A stretch of DNA of 37,943 bases from Methylotenera oryzisoli (GTDB lineage Bacteria; Pseudomonadota; Gammaproteobacteria; Burkholderiales; Methylophilaceae), in NCBI GenBank assembly GCA_945878695.1, contig CAMDXI010000013.1:1-37943 (forward strand), read 5' to 3'. The translations under genes were made by a program, and so were the position numbers. Shown piece after piece: positions 27,093 to 35,100 of this stretch. The notes beneath the pieces were generated by a model. It was not told where the DNA came from, made no database searches, and saw only the letters and a program-made list of their open reading frames with translations. Numbering within the stretch: the first letter of the stretch is position 1; each line of letters begins with the position of its first letter.

Positions 27093-28130
27093 TTAAGGCG
27101 CAAGCAATTCAGCCAAATCCCACCTGGGCTTGACGCTGAAACCGTATCCGCCATCTACTTTAGCGGCTTGCAAGCGCATCGCTCCGGCAAACGCAATCAT
27201 GGCACCGTTATCGGTGCAAAACTCCAAACGCGGGTAACTGACTTTGCAAAGTTTAGCGCGCACCGCGGCATTTAACTTTTGCCTTAAACGCAAATTGGCG
27301 CCGACGCCACCCGATACCACCAAGTTATCCAAGCCGGTTTCCCTTAAGGCTGCCATGCATTTTGCTGACAACACGTCGGTGATGGCCTCTTGAAACTCCC
27401 AAGCCAACTCGGGTTTTGCTGTTGTGTTTAAGGGCTGATGTTTATTGACTAAACTTAAGACGGCGGTTTTTAAGCCGCTAAAACTAAAATTCAAATCGCC
27501 ACTGTTTAACAAGGGCCTAGGCAGTTTAAACAAGCGATCGGCGCTTTGACTTTGGACCTGCGATTGATCCGCTAGCGCAGCTAAAGCCGGTCCGCCCGGG
27601 TAACCCAAGCCTAATAATTTGGCAGTTTTATCAAAGGCCTCACCGGCAGCATCGTCCAAGGTGTCGCCTAACAGCTGGTAACGCCCAACGCCATCCACGC
27701 GCATTAATTGCGTGTGCCCCCCTGAAACCAACAATGCCACAAACGGAAAAGCCGGCGGATTGTCCTCCAGTAAAGGCGCTAACAAATGGCCTTCCAGATG
27801 GTGCACTTGTATGGTGGGGATGCTCAGACTGTAGGCTAAAGAAGCTGCGAAGCTAGTGCCCACTAACAATGCACCAGACAAGCCTGGGCCTTGTGTGTAA
27901 GCAATTGCATCAATGTCTTGCAAGGTTATTCCGGCATCCAACAAAACGCGTTCAGTCAATGGCAGCACGCGGCGTATGTGATCGCGCGAGGCCAATTCTG
28001 GCACCACGCCGCCGTACTCAGCGTGCATGGCCACTTGGCTATGCAATGCGTGCGCCAACAAACCTTGCTCGCTATCGTATAAGGCAAGCCCTGTTTCGTC
28101 ACAAGAGGATTCAACACCTAGAATTAACAT
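27093..28130 (-). CDS. tsaD: tRNA N6-adenosine threonylcarbamoyltransferase
   Basis: TsaD transfers threonylcarbamoyl to A37 of ANN-decoding tRNAs, with TsaB and TsaE. ASKHA-fold blocks are [16 protein letters not shown], the metal ligands in [52 protein letters not shown], and [12 protein letters not shown]. Length is 345 residues. The stop abuts the plsY stop as TAATTA, and the 5' side is divergent from rpsU, as is common in proteobacteria. Confidence 0.97.
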   Translation of the reverse strand: MLILGVESSCDETGLALYDSEQGLLAHALHSQVAMHAEYGGVVPELASRDHIRRVLPLTERVLLDAGITLQDIDAIAYTQGPGLSGALLVGTSFAASLAYSLSIPTIQVHHLEGHLLAPLLEDNPPAFPFVALLVSGGHTQLMRVDGVGRYQLLGDTLDDAAGEAFDKTAKLLGLGYPGGPALAALADQSQVQSQSADRLFKLPRPLLNSGDLNFSFSGLKTAVLSLVNKHQPLNTTAKPELAWEFQEAITDVLSAKCMAALRETGLDNLVVSGGVGANLRLRQKLNAAVRAKLCKVSYPRLEFCTDNGAMIAFAGAMRLQAAKVDGGYGFSVKPRWDLAELLAP

Positions 28131-28218
28131 GGTTTAAGCGACTTCAAAGACAGTGAAGTGGAATTATTACGTATTTCGCTAATAAATAGTCGAAACCAAA
28201 CGCAAATGCGTAAAAGTA

Positions 28219-28248
28219 TTTGAATAAAAACGATTATGCGATTAGAAT
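28219..28248 (+). promoter_or_regulatory. sigma70-type promoter of rpsU
   Basis: TTGAAT (28219-28224), 18-bp spacer, TAGAAT (28243-28248). A 5' leader of about 95 bases follows before the rpsU ATG, with a CTCG/CGAG stem near 28259-28276. This promoter probably drives rpsU-yqeY. Confidence 0.55.
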
Positions 28249-28352
28249 AGCCGACTTTTCTCGGTTTCTAACGAGCCACTTGCGATTCAGCACTGGTCGA
28301 ATTTTAGAAACGCGAATAAATTATTAATACTGTTGCCTATAAGAGAGATCGA

Positions 28353-28565
28353 ATGTCTAGTGTACGCGTAAAAGAAAATGAGCCGTTTGACGTTGCCCTT
28401 CGCCGTTTTAAACGCTTAATCGAAAAAACCGGTTTGTTAAATGATCTTCGCGCTCGCGAATTTTATGAAAAACCAACATGGGAACGTAAACGTAAAGCTG
28501 CTGCTGCTGTTAAACGTCAATACCGTCGTTTAATGAAACAAACGCTTCCTGCTAAATTGTTCTAA
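28353..28565 (+). CDS. rpsU: 30S ribosomal protein S21
   Basis: S21 helps initiation at the 30S platform. [25 protein letters not shown] and [26 protein letters not shown] are diagnostic. The C-terminal [11 protein letters not shown] and length of 70 residues are of the betaproteobacterial type. AGAGAG lies before the ATG. It heads the macromolecular synthesis cluster rpsU-yqeY-dnaG-rpoD. Confidence 0.97.
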   Translation: MSSVRVKENEPFDVALRRFKRLIEKTGLLNDLRAREFYEKPTWERKRKAAAAVKRQYRRLMKQTLPAKLF

Positions 28566-28580
28566 TTTCGTTTTTGCCCC

Positions 28581-29024
28581 TTGTCCTTAAAAGCAAAAAT
28601 ATCTGAAGACATGAAAACCGCAATGCGCGCTAAAGACAGCGCGCGTTTAGGTGCCATACGTTTACTGCAAGCCGCCATCAAGCAACGTGAAGTGGATGAG
28701 CGCATCGAATTAAACGACGCGGACGTTCTGGCTGCGATAGAAAAAATGCTCAAGCAGCGTCGCGATTCCATCAGCGCCTATGAAGGTGCCAATCGCCACG
28801 ATTTAGCCGATGTGGAAAAATTCGAAGTATCGGTTCTGCAAACCTATTTACCCCAACAACTGACTGACGCTGAAGTGGCGGCCTTGCTAGATCAAGCCAT
28901 CACCGACACCGGCGCAGACGGCATAAAAGACATGAGTAAAGTCATGGCTGCCATCAAGCCGCTGGTTGTTGGTCGCGCTGACATGGGTAAACTATCCGGA
29001 TTAATCAAAACCCGTTTAAGTTAA
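28581..29024 (+). CDS. yqeY: GatB/YqeY domain protein
   Basis: YqeY proteins resemble the tRNA-contacting tail of GatB; their cellular role is not settled. The sequence LKAKISEDMKTAMRAKDSARLGAIRLLQAAIKQREVDER-type start, EKFEVSVLQTYLPQQLTDAEV, and GADGIKDMSKVMAAIKPLVVGRADMGKLSGLI match the family. The start is TTG (28581), chosen because the family begins MSLK. The length is 147 residues. It lies between rpsU and dnaG, its usual place in betaproteobacteria. Confidence 0.93.
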   Translation: MSLKAKISEDMKTAMRAKDSARLGAIRLLQAAIKQREVDERIELNDADVLAAIEKMLKQRRDSISAYEGANRHDLADVEKFEVSVLQTYLPQQLTDAEVAALLDQAITDTGADGIKDMSKVMAAIKPLVVGRADMGKLSGLIKTRLS

Positions 29025-29050
29025 ACCGGTAAAACGGGTCATTAAAATTA

Positions 29051-29073
29051 AGGGGCGATAGGCTCCTTTTTTT
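29051..29073 (+). terminator. intrinsic terminator between yqeY and dnaG
   Basis: AGGGGC (29051-29056) pairs with GCTCCT (29062-29067) with one G-T pair around GATAG, followed by a run of T to 29073. It would separate rpsU-yqeY from dnaG-rpoD, fully or partly. A TATACT box at 29078-29083 directly downstream could restart transcription at the dnaG ATG. Confidence 0.7.
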
Positions 29074-29090
29074 AATTTATACTCACCATT

Positions 29091-30830
29091 ATGATCCCTG
29101 AAAGTTTTATCCAAGAACTGCTAAACCGCGTTGATGTTGTCGATGTCATAGACAAAAACGTGGCTCTAAAAAAAGCCGGGGCCAACTACTCTGCCTGCTG
29201 CCCGTTTCATAATGAAAAATCCCCTAGCTTTACCGTCAGCCCTAGCAAGCAGTTTTACCATTGCTTTGGCTGCGGCGCGCACGGCACGGCCTTAGGCTTT
29301 TTAATGGAGTACCAAGGCTTAAGCTTTGTGGAGGCCATCAACGAATTAGCCAGATCGGTCGGCATGGTAGTGCCACAAGAAACACGCGACCCAGATAAAC
29401 CGGCAGCTAAAGTGGTGGTGGGCTTACAGGACGCCTTACAACAAGCCGCGCAATACTACAAAGAGCAACTCAAGCAATCCGATCGGGCCATCGCCTACTT
29501 AAAAGGCCGTGGCCTGAGCGGTCAAATAGCCGCTAAATTTCAGGTAGGCTATGCGCCAGCTGGCTGGCAAAATTTACAAAGCGTGTTTCCCCAATACGAC
29601 AACGACGCACTGAAAGTGGCCGGCTTAGTAGTCGAAAACGAGCAAGGCAAACGCTACGATCGCTTCCGCGACCGCATTATGTTTCCCATCCACGATCAAA
29701 AAGGCCAGGTGATTGGTTTTGGTGGTCGCATCATCAACCCCGAAGACACCCCTAAATACTACAACTCCCCAGAAACCCCGCTCTTTCAAAAAGGCCATGA
29801 GTTATACGGTTTGTTTTTAGCAAGGCGTGCCGTACGCGACGTGGGTCGCGTCTTGGTGGTGGAAGGGTATATGGATGTCGTGGCCTTGGCACAGTTTGGC
29901 ATCGATTATGCCGTGGCGGCATTGGGCACTGCCACTACGCCGTTTCATATCAGCAAATTAATGCGCCAAACCGACGAAATTGTCTTTTGTTTTGATGGCG
30001 ATAAAGCCGGACAAACTGCTGCTTGGCGAGCCGCGATGAACGCTCTACCGGCTTTGACGGATGGCCTGAAACTGTCTTTTTTATTTTTACCCATAGAGCA
30101 CGACCCCGATTCATACGTACGCGAATTTGGCCGAGAAAAATTTGAGGCCGAAATTAAATTGGCCACGCCGCTTTCGCAATACATTTTGATGCATTTAAGT
30201 GCTGACAACCCCTTACAAAGCCAAGAAGACAAGGTGCGTTTTTTAAACGATGCCGAGCCCATCATGCAGCAAATTCAAGCGCCGCGCAGTGCCATGTATT
30301 TGCGTAAAAAAGTAGCGGAATTGGCGCAACTGTCGACCGATGAAATGCAAGCCTTGTTGAAGCTGCCTAACCTAAATAAAACGCCCACGTCAGCCCGACC
30401 AAAACTCACGCGCACCACCCATTCCCTGCACCAACGGTTTTGTTTAACCCTGGTGATGCATCCCGAATTGGCTAGCGCTGCTGATTTAGAGTGGTTGATT
30501 GGCGATTCCGCCAATGAGTTGCTGCTGCAAGAAACCATCGCCATTTGCTTGCAAAATCCGCAAGCCAAACCGGTGGTGATTATGCGTGGATTAGAAGGGC
30601 AGATAGACATCACCTTGCAGCGTGAATTAGAGCAAGCACTAAACGTGCTCGATGAAACGTTGGATTTAGCACAAGAATTAGCCGGCGCTAGGCAGCAACT
30701 GCAGCAACTCTACGCACAGAAAACCGATCAAGCTTTGCTGGCGAAAATAAGTGAAAAACCCTTAAGCAGCCTGACTGAAAACGAGCGCAATCAACTGAAA
30801 AGTTTTGCGAGCAAGCCCAAGTCAAAATAG
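29091..30830 (+). CDS. dnaG: DNA primase
   Basis: DnaG makes RNA primers at the replication fork. The zinc domain has CCPFHNEKSPSF and FYHCFGCGAHGTAL (Cys-His-Cys-Cys). The catalytic core shows DRFRDRIMFPIHDQKGQVIGFGGR and the Toprim residues VVEGYMDVVAL and FDGDKAGQ. The C-terminal DnaB-binding domain follows. Length is 579 residues. No Shine-Dalgarno precedes the ATG; a TATACT -10 box ends 7 bases upstream, so the transcript may be leaderless. Confidence 0.97.
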   Translation: MIPESFIQELLNRVDVVDVIDKNVALKKAGANYSACCPFHNEKSPSFTVSPSKQFYHCFGCGAHGTALGFLMEYQGLSFVEAINELARSVGMVVPQETRDPDKPAAKVVVGLQDALQQAAQYYKEQLKQSDRAIAYLKGRGLSGQIAAKFQVGYAPAGWQNLQSVFPQYDNDALKVAGLVVENEQGKRYDRFRDRIMFPIHDQKGQVIGFGGRIINPEDTPKYYNSPETPLFQKGHELYGLFLARRAVRDVGRVLVVEGYMDVVALAQFGIDYAVAALGTATTPFHISKLMRQTDEIVFCFDGDKAGQTAAWRAAMNALPALTDGLKLSFLFLPIEHDPDSYVREFGREKFEAEIKLATPLSQYILMHLSADNPLQSQEDKVRFLNDAEPIMQQIQAPRSAMYLRKKVAELAQLSTDEMQALLKLPNLNKTPTSARPKLTRTTHSLHQRFCLTLVMHPELASAADLEWLIGDSANELLLQETIAICLQNPQAKPVVIMRGLEGQIDITLQRELEQALNVLDETLDLAQELAGARQQLQQLYAQKTDQALLAKISEKPLSSLTENERNQLKSFASKPKSK

Positions 30831-30840
30831 CCTTAAATTC

Positions 30841-30849
30841 TGCTATAAT
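30841..30849 (+). promoter_or_regulatory. extended -10 promoter of rpoD
   Basis: TGCTATAAT is a perfect extended -10 (TGnTATAAT), 79 bases upstream of the rpoD ATG and just past the dnaG stop. AGAGGT lies 5 bases before the ATG. Confidence 0.7.
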
Positions 30850-30927
30850 GTCGGGTTGTAAAAAATCACTTTCATTCTATTAAAACAAGCAGTCAGTAAT
30901 AGGGTGTGCATAAACTAGAGGTGCGTC

Positions 30928-32865
30928 ATGGCAAGACCAAAGAAAAGCGATCAAATAGCTGAAAAAAAGAAGGTGGAATTTATAAGCCCGGAAGAGCAAG
31001 AAGCTAACGCGGACGAACGACGCTCGCGTTTAAAAACGCTGATCATTTTAGGTAAAGAGCGTGGCTACTTAACCTACGCCGAAATTAACGATCATCTGCC
31101 CGATGACGTGCAAAACTCCGAACAGATCGATGGCATCATCGGCATGATCAATGACATGGGCATACAAGTATACGAAGAGGCGCCTGACGCTGAAGTATTG
31201 CTGATGTCGGATGCGCCGCCTGCTGTTACCGATGAAGACGCCGTTGAAGAAGCCGAGCAAGCGCTGGCCACCGTTGATTCTGATTTCGGTCGCACCACGG
31301 ATCCTGTGCGCATGTATATGCGTGAAATGGGTACAGTGGATTTACTCACCCGCGAAAGCGAAGTGGAAATTGCACGCCGTATTGAAGACGGTTTGAAACA
31401 CATGGTGCAGGCGATTGCCGCCTGCCCAACCACTATCTCAGCTTTATTGTCCTTAGTCGATAAAGTGGAAAGCGACGAGCTCAGTGTGGACGATTTGGTT
31501 GATGGCTTGATAGACTCAGACGTCGGCGCCGTGGATGCAGTGGAATTGGCCAGTGCCGAAGACGACGCAGATGACGACGTGGACGATGACGCAGAAGAAG
31601 ACGAAGACGGCGCTAAAGCCGCCGCCATTTCTGCAGAAGCATTGGCCAAACTAAAAGAAGAGGTGGTTAAACGCTTTGCTGTTGTGCGTGCCGCCAACCA
31701 AAAAATGACGGCCATTTTGCCAGTCAGAGGCTCTCAAGATGCTGAATACCAAGCCTTGCTTGCTGAAATTTTAGTTGAACTGACGGCTTTCCGCTTCTCG
31801 CCTAAACAGGTCGAAGGTTTGTGTGATCAAGTGCGTAATTTGGTTGAAACCGTGCGCGGGCATGAACGTAAAGTGTTGGATTTCTGTGTAGAAAAATCCG
31901 GCATGCCACGCACACATTTTATCAAGTCTTTCCCAGGCAACGAATGCAACCAAGACTGGTTAGCCGAAGAACTTAAAGCGGATAAACCGTACGTTGAAAA
32001 ACTAAAACGCTACAACCACTCTATTTTGGATCAGCAACAACGCTTGATTGATTTAGAAGTCAACGTCGGCATCCCCATTAAAGAATTAAAAGAAATCAAC
32101 AAGCAAATGACGACCGGCGAGGCCCGTGCTCGCCGCGCTAAACGAGAGATGATAGAAGCGAACTTGCGCTTGGTGATATCGATTGCTAAAAAATACACCA
32201 ACCGTGGCTTGCAATTCTTAGACTTGATTCAAGAAGGCAACATTGGTTTGATGAAAGCGGTGGATAAGTTTGAATACCGTCGTGGTTTCAAATTTTCAAC
32301 CTACGCCACTTGGTGGATACGCCAAGCCATTACTCGCTCAATTGCCGATCAAGCCCGCACCATCCGTATTCCGGTGCACATGATAGAAACGATCAACAAA
32401 ATGAATCGCATCAGTCGTCAAATTCTGCAAGAAACTGGCGTGGAGCCGGATCCTGCTACCTTGGCTGAAAAAATGGAAATGCCAGAAGATAAGATACGTA
32501 AAATCTTAAAAATCAGCAAAGAACCGATTTCCATGGAAACGCCTATTGGTGACGACGAAGATTCGCATTTGGGTGACTTTATTGAAGATGGCCAAACCTT
32601 GGCGCCTGTAGATGCGGCCATTTATGCCAGCTTACGTGACGCCACTAGCGAAGTGTTAGAATCCTTAACGCCACGCGAAGCAAAAGTATTGCGCATGCGT
32701 TTTGGTATTGAAATGAACACCGATCACACGCTGGAAGAAGTAGGTAAACAGTTTGATGTAACGCGTGAACGCATCCGTCAAATTGAAGCAAAAGCCTTGC
32801 GTAAATTGCGTCACCCAACGCGCTCAGAAAGATTGCGCAGTTTCTTAGAAACAGGGCAAGATTAA
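30928..32865 (+). CDS. rpoD: RNA polymerase sigma factor RpoD (sigma 70)
   Basis: This is the primary sigma factor. Region 1.1 is at the N-terminus ([28 protein letters not shown]). Region 1.2 is [20 protein letters not shown] non-conserved region with an Asp/Glu-rich stretch ([18 protein letters not shown]) follows at about residues 211-228. Region 2 is [56 protein letters not shown]-type. Region 4.2 HTH is [37 protein letters not shown]. Length is 645 residues. Confidence 0.98.
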   Translation: MARPKKSDQIAEKKKVEFISPEEQEANADERRSRLKTLIILGKERGYLTYAEINDHLPDDVQNSEQIDGIIGMINDMGIQVYEEAPDAEVLLMSDAPPAVTDEDAVEEAEQALATVDSDFGRTTDPVRMYMREMGTVDLLTRESEVEIARRIEDGLKHMVQAIAACPTTISALLSLVDKVESDELSVDDLVDGLIDSDVGAVDAVELASAEDDADDDVDDDAEEDEDGAKAAAISAEALAKLKEEVVKRFAVVRAANQKMTAILPVRGSQDAEYQALLAEILVELTAFRFSPKQVEGLCDQVRNLVETVRGHERKVLDFCVEKSGMPRTHFIKSFPGNECNQDWLAEELKADKPYVEKLKRYNHSILDQQQRLIDLEVNVGIPIKELKEINKQMTTGEARARRAKREMIEANLRLVISIAKKYTNRGLQFLDLIQEGNIGLMKAVDKFEYRRGFKFSTYATWWIRQAITRSIADQARTIRIPVHMIETINKMNRISRQILQETGVEPDPATLAEKMEMPEDKIRKILKISKEPISMETPIGDDEDSHLGDFIEDGQTLAPVDAAIYASLRDATSEVLESLTPREAKVLRMRFGIEMNTDHTLEEVGKQFDVTRERIRQIEAKALRKLRHPTRSERLRSFLETGQD

Positions 32866-32881
32866 TTAGTTTAAAAGTTTC

Positions 32882-32960
<79 letters not shown>

Positions 32961-32967
32961 CTATGTA

Positions 32968-33006
32968 GCGGCTTACATAATGCTTATGTAAGCCGCGACT
33001 TTTTTA
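32968..33006 (+). terminator. strong intrinsic terminator after rpoD and tRNA-Ile2
   Basis: A perfect 13-bp stem (GCGGCTTACATAA at 32968-32980, TTATGTAAGCCGC at 32984-32996) with a TGC loop is followed by GACTTTTTT. The stem is nearly symmetric, but the T-run favours the plus strand. Confidence 0.9.
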
Positions 33007-33028
33007 AGGTAGCACAAGGGGGTATACT

Positions 33029-33274
33029 ATGGACGCAAAGCTAATTCTTCAACATTTGAAGAAGCATGGGCAATTAGCCGATTGGGAAATTGCCTCGGCC
33101 ATGAACCTCACTGTAGCCAGTGTTCGGGAATGTTTGAGCAAGCTGTCTGCCAAAGGCGATGTTTCTCAATGCACGGTGATTCGTTTTTTAGATGGCAAAC
33201 CGATAGAAGGCATGCTATGCCGTATTGCCGGCACCATCCCACCCAAGGCCCCCGGCAGAAAACCTAACGCCTAA
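33029..33274 (+). CDS. small winged-helix DNA-binding protein
   Basis: This 81-residue protein begins MDAKLILQHLKKHGQLADWEIASAMNLTVASVRECLSKLSAKGDVSQCTVIRF-type sequence. It reads as a helix-turn-helix (LADWEIASAMNLTVASVRECLSKL, residues 16-39) followed by a two-strand wing, like FeoC or ArsR-type winged helices. The C-terminal PPKAPGRKPNA has an AT-hook-like GRKP. AAGGGGG lies 6 bases before the ATG. It is convergent with the hemerythrin gene. The regulated target is unknown. Confidence 0.8.
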   Translation: MDAKLILQHLKKHGQLADWEIASAMNLTVASVRECLSKLSAKGDVSQCTVIRFLDGKPIEGMLCRIAGTIPPKAPGRKPNA

Positions 33275-33282
33275 CCATTAGT

Positions 33283-33774
33283 CTAATCAATCGACTCCTG
33301 TTTGGTTGATTCAATAAACGGATCGTCAAACTGACGGTCGTGCTCATCAAATATGCCGGCGATTTTTCCATAAAAGAGCCGATACACTTCTGCGGTATTG
33401 CTCTTCTTAGTGACGGAAAAATAGTTATCCGCTAAGCCTTGCAAGTTTTTCATGATGTCTAAATGGGCTTGCCTATGGACACGAAAATAATCGTTATTCT
33501 CGCTAATTTTAGGCCGGCTCAACATGATGCTTTCTTCATGATCAAAGTGCCTTCCGGCTAAATCAATAATGTGAAATAAGAAAGAAGGCATGCGCCCCTG
33601 ACAAGACGTTTGCTGCTCATTGGCACAATCTGGTGCGTCGTAATCAGGCAACAAGCTGCAGGCACAGGCGTCATGCAAATCAGCTAGGTATTTTTCAAGC
33701 TGCTTATGCTCTCTTTTGATCATCGCATAATCGCTTGGGGCTAATTTATTAATTGCTTTGCTGTGCACTAACAT
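33283..33774 (-). CDS. hemerythrin-like oxygen/iron-binding protein with Cys-rich insert
   Basis: The 163-residue protein shows the hemerythrin ligand pattern: His23, HFDHE (H76xxxE80), HRQAH (H100xxxH104) and HDRQFD (H145xxxxD150). It should bind a diiron centre and could sense or carry oxygen. Residues 36-61 contain four Cys (C37, C39, C50, C58) in an insert between the first two helices, unusual for the fold. No membrane segment or signal peptide is seen. A strong AAGGTGAT ribosome-binding site precedes the ATG. It is the last gene after mshL, mshN and a small zinc-finger gene on the same strand. Confidence 0.85.
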   Translation of the reverse strand: MLVHSKAINKLAPSDYAMIKREHKQLEKYLADLHDACACSLLPDYDAPDCANEQQTSCQGRMPSFLFHIIDLAGRHFDHEESIMLSRPKISENNDYFRVHRQAHLDIMKNLQGLADNYFSVTKKSNTAEVYRLFYGKIAGIFDEHDRQFDDPFIESTKQESID

Positions 33775-33817
33775 GTTTTATCACCTTTCGGATTCATGGC
33801 AAGCATAGAGCGCTGCA

Positions 33818-34045
33818 TCAATCAAAATCATCCGCGTCATGACCAACTGCATCAACCGATGCCGCCTGCTTTGAAGCTTGGTAGCCTGTTTCAGTTAATT
33901 TTATGCGATAGGGGCAGGTAGCAAGATGGCCTTCTAATCTGCCATTAATCACCGTTGTTTCTATTTTGCAATAGGCACAGCGGTAGCGATGCAATTGGTC
34001 TTCAAAGTGCTCTTGCGGGTAGTCTATATAAAACAATTTTTTCAT
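33818..34045 (-). CDS. small putative zinc-finger protein (75 aa)
   Basis: I do not recognise the family. CAYC (C23, C26) and HLATC (H40, C44) form a C-x2-C-x13-H-x3-C pattern that can bind one zinc ion. The N-terminus is MKKLFYIDYPQEHFEDQL and the C-terminus ends in acidic DAVGHDADDFD. AGGAG lies upstream of the ATG. It starts 24 bases after the mshN stop and may belong to the same transcript. Confidence 0.75.
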   Translation of the reverse strand: MKKLFYIDYPQEHFEDQLHRYRCAYCKIETTVINGRLEGHLATCPYRIKLTETGYQASKQAASVDAVGHDADDFD

Positions 34046-34069
34046 TATGCCCTGGCTCCTAAGCTTTGG

Positions 34070-35095
34070 CTATTTTAGCGCTTGCATTCTCGTTTCTATT
34101 AATTCTTTGCTTAGGCTATCACTAGCCGATGGCTTGAGCAACTCTAAAGCGCGGGCGTATTGTTGAAAAGCCAGCGAAGGTTGACCCATATGCTCCAAAC
34201 TCACGGCCAAATTAAAGGCATACTCAGCATGATGGGGGGCGAGCTGACTGGCATCAAAATACGCCGCCTCAGCGGCTGACCACAAGCCTTGCCCTGCATA
34301 CAAATCGGCGAGTGCCGCATGCAGATAGGCTGCTTTTGGTTGGCCTTGCAATAAACTTTTAATGTGGCTTTCTGCATACGCCTTATCTTGCATAGGCAGA
34401 GTAGCCAGCAGTGCCAACGCGTTATTTGGTGCCACCGCCAGGACTGATTGATACCAAACCGCCGCCTCATCTTGCTGGTCTTGGCGCTGTGCAATCACTG
34501 CCATGCCCAACATGGCATCCACATTAGCGCTGTCACTGTCCAGCACCTGCCTATAGTGGCTCTCTGCACTGGTGTCGTCGCCATCTGCATAGGCTTGATA
34601 GGCCTGCATTAAATTGGCATGCAATAAGGCTGAGGAATACTGCACCGTCAGGCGCAAGCTTGGTAATTTAGTTGATGCTTTAACTGTGGTGTTGCGTTTG
34701 CCGGATTGTTTAGTCTGCGATGGTGGGCCTACGCGTTCTGCTTGTTCAATTTTTGCCACGGGCTTATGCACCGTGCTTGCAAGTGTATCAAAAGTGGCCG
34801 TATCGGTGGCCATGGTTTTCACAGAGGTCTCATCATCACCAGCCTTATCTTGCGTATTGGCAGGGCTGGGTTCGTCGGCTAGGGCGCTGGCTAAAAATGC
34901 ATCCGTCAGCGGCAAGCTGGGCTTCACTGGTGTCGGGATGGATTGCTGCGCTTGGGCTAACAAGATTAGAGTTGCTAGTGACTTTTGCATATGCTGGTGG
35001 GCATGCCAAGCAAGGTAGCCAAACAATAAAAAAACCAGCAACCAAACTGCCGTAAATAGCTTACTGGGGGCAAACATTATATTGCCTAGGAGCAT
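34070..35095 (-). CDS. mshN: MshN-like TPR protein of the MSHA pilus system
   Basis: The 341-residue protein has one N-terminal membrane segment (about residues 13-30), a long Thr/Ala/Asp-rich periplasmic linker, and a C-terminal TPR domain (AYADGDDTSAESHYRQVLDSDSANVDAMLGMAVIAQ, AAVWYQSVLAVAPNNALALL, AAEAAYFDASQLAPHHAEYAFNLAVSLEHMGQP-type repeats). This layout and the place directly after mshL suggest MshN. A start at 35077 (MFAPSKLF) is also possible. The usual mshM ATPase gene between mshL and mshN is absent. Confidence 0.75.
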   Translation of the reverse strand: MLLGNIMFAPSKLFTAVWLLVFLLFGYLAWHAHQHMQKSLATLILLAQAQQSIPTPVKPSLPLTDAFLASALADEPSPANTQDKAGDDETSVKTMATDTATFDTLASTVHKPVAKIEQAERVGPPSQTKQSGKRNTTVKASTKLPSLRLTVQYSSALLHANLMQAYQAYADGDDTSAESHYRQVLDSDSANVDAMLGMAVIAQRQDQQDEAAVWYQSVLAVAPNNALALLATLPMQDKAYAESHIKSLLQGQPKAAYLHAALADLYAGQGLWSAAEAAYFDASQLAPHHAEYAFNLAVSLEHMGQPSLAFQQYARALELLKPSASDSLSKELIETRMQALK

Positions 35096-35100
35096 GATGA

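Noticed and set aside
31092-31715. A 207-aa Ser-rich minus-strand frame opposite rpoD
   Set aside because: The Ser/Ala-rich composition is the mirror of the Asp/Glu-rich codons of RpoD; there is no promoter or domain.
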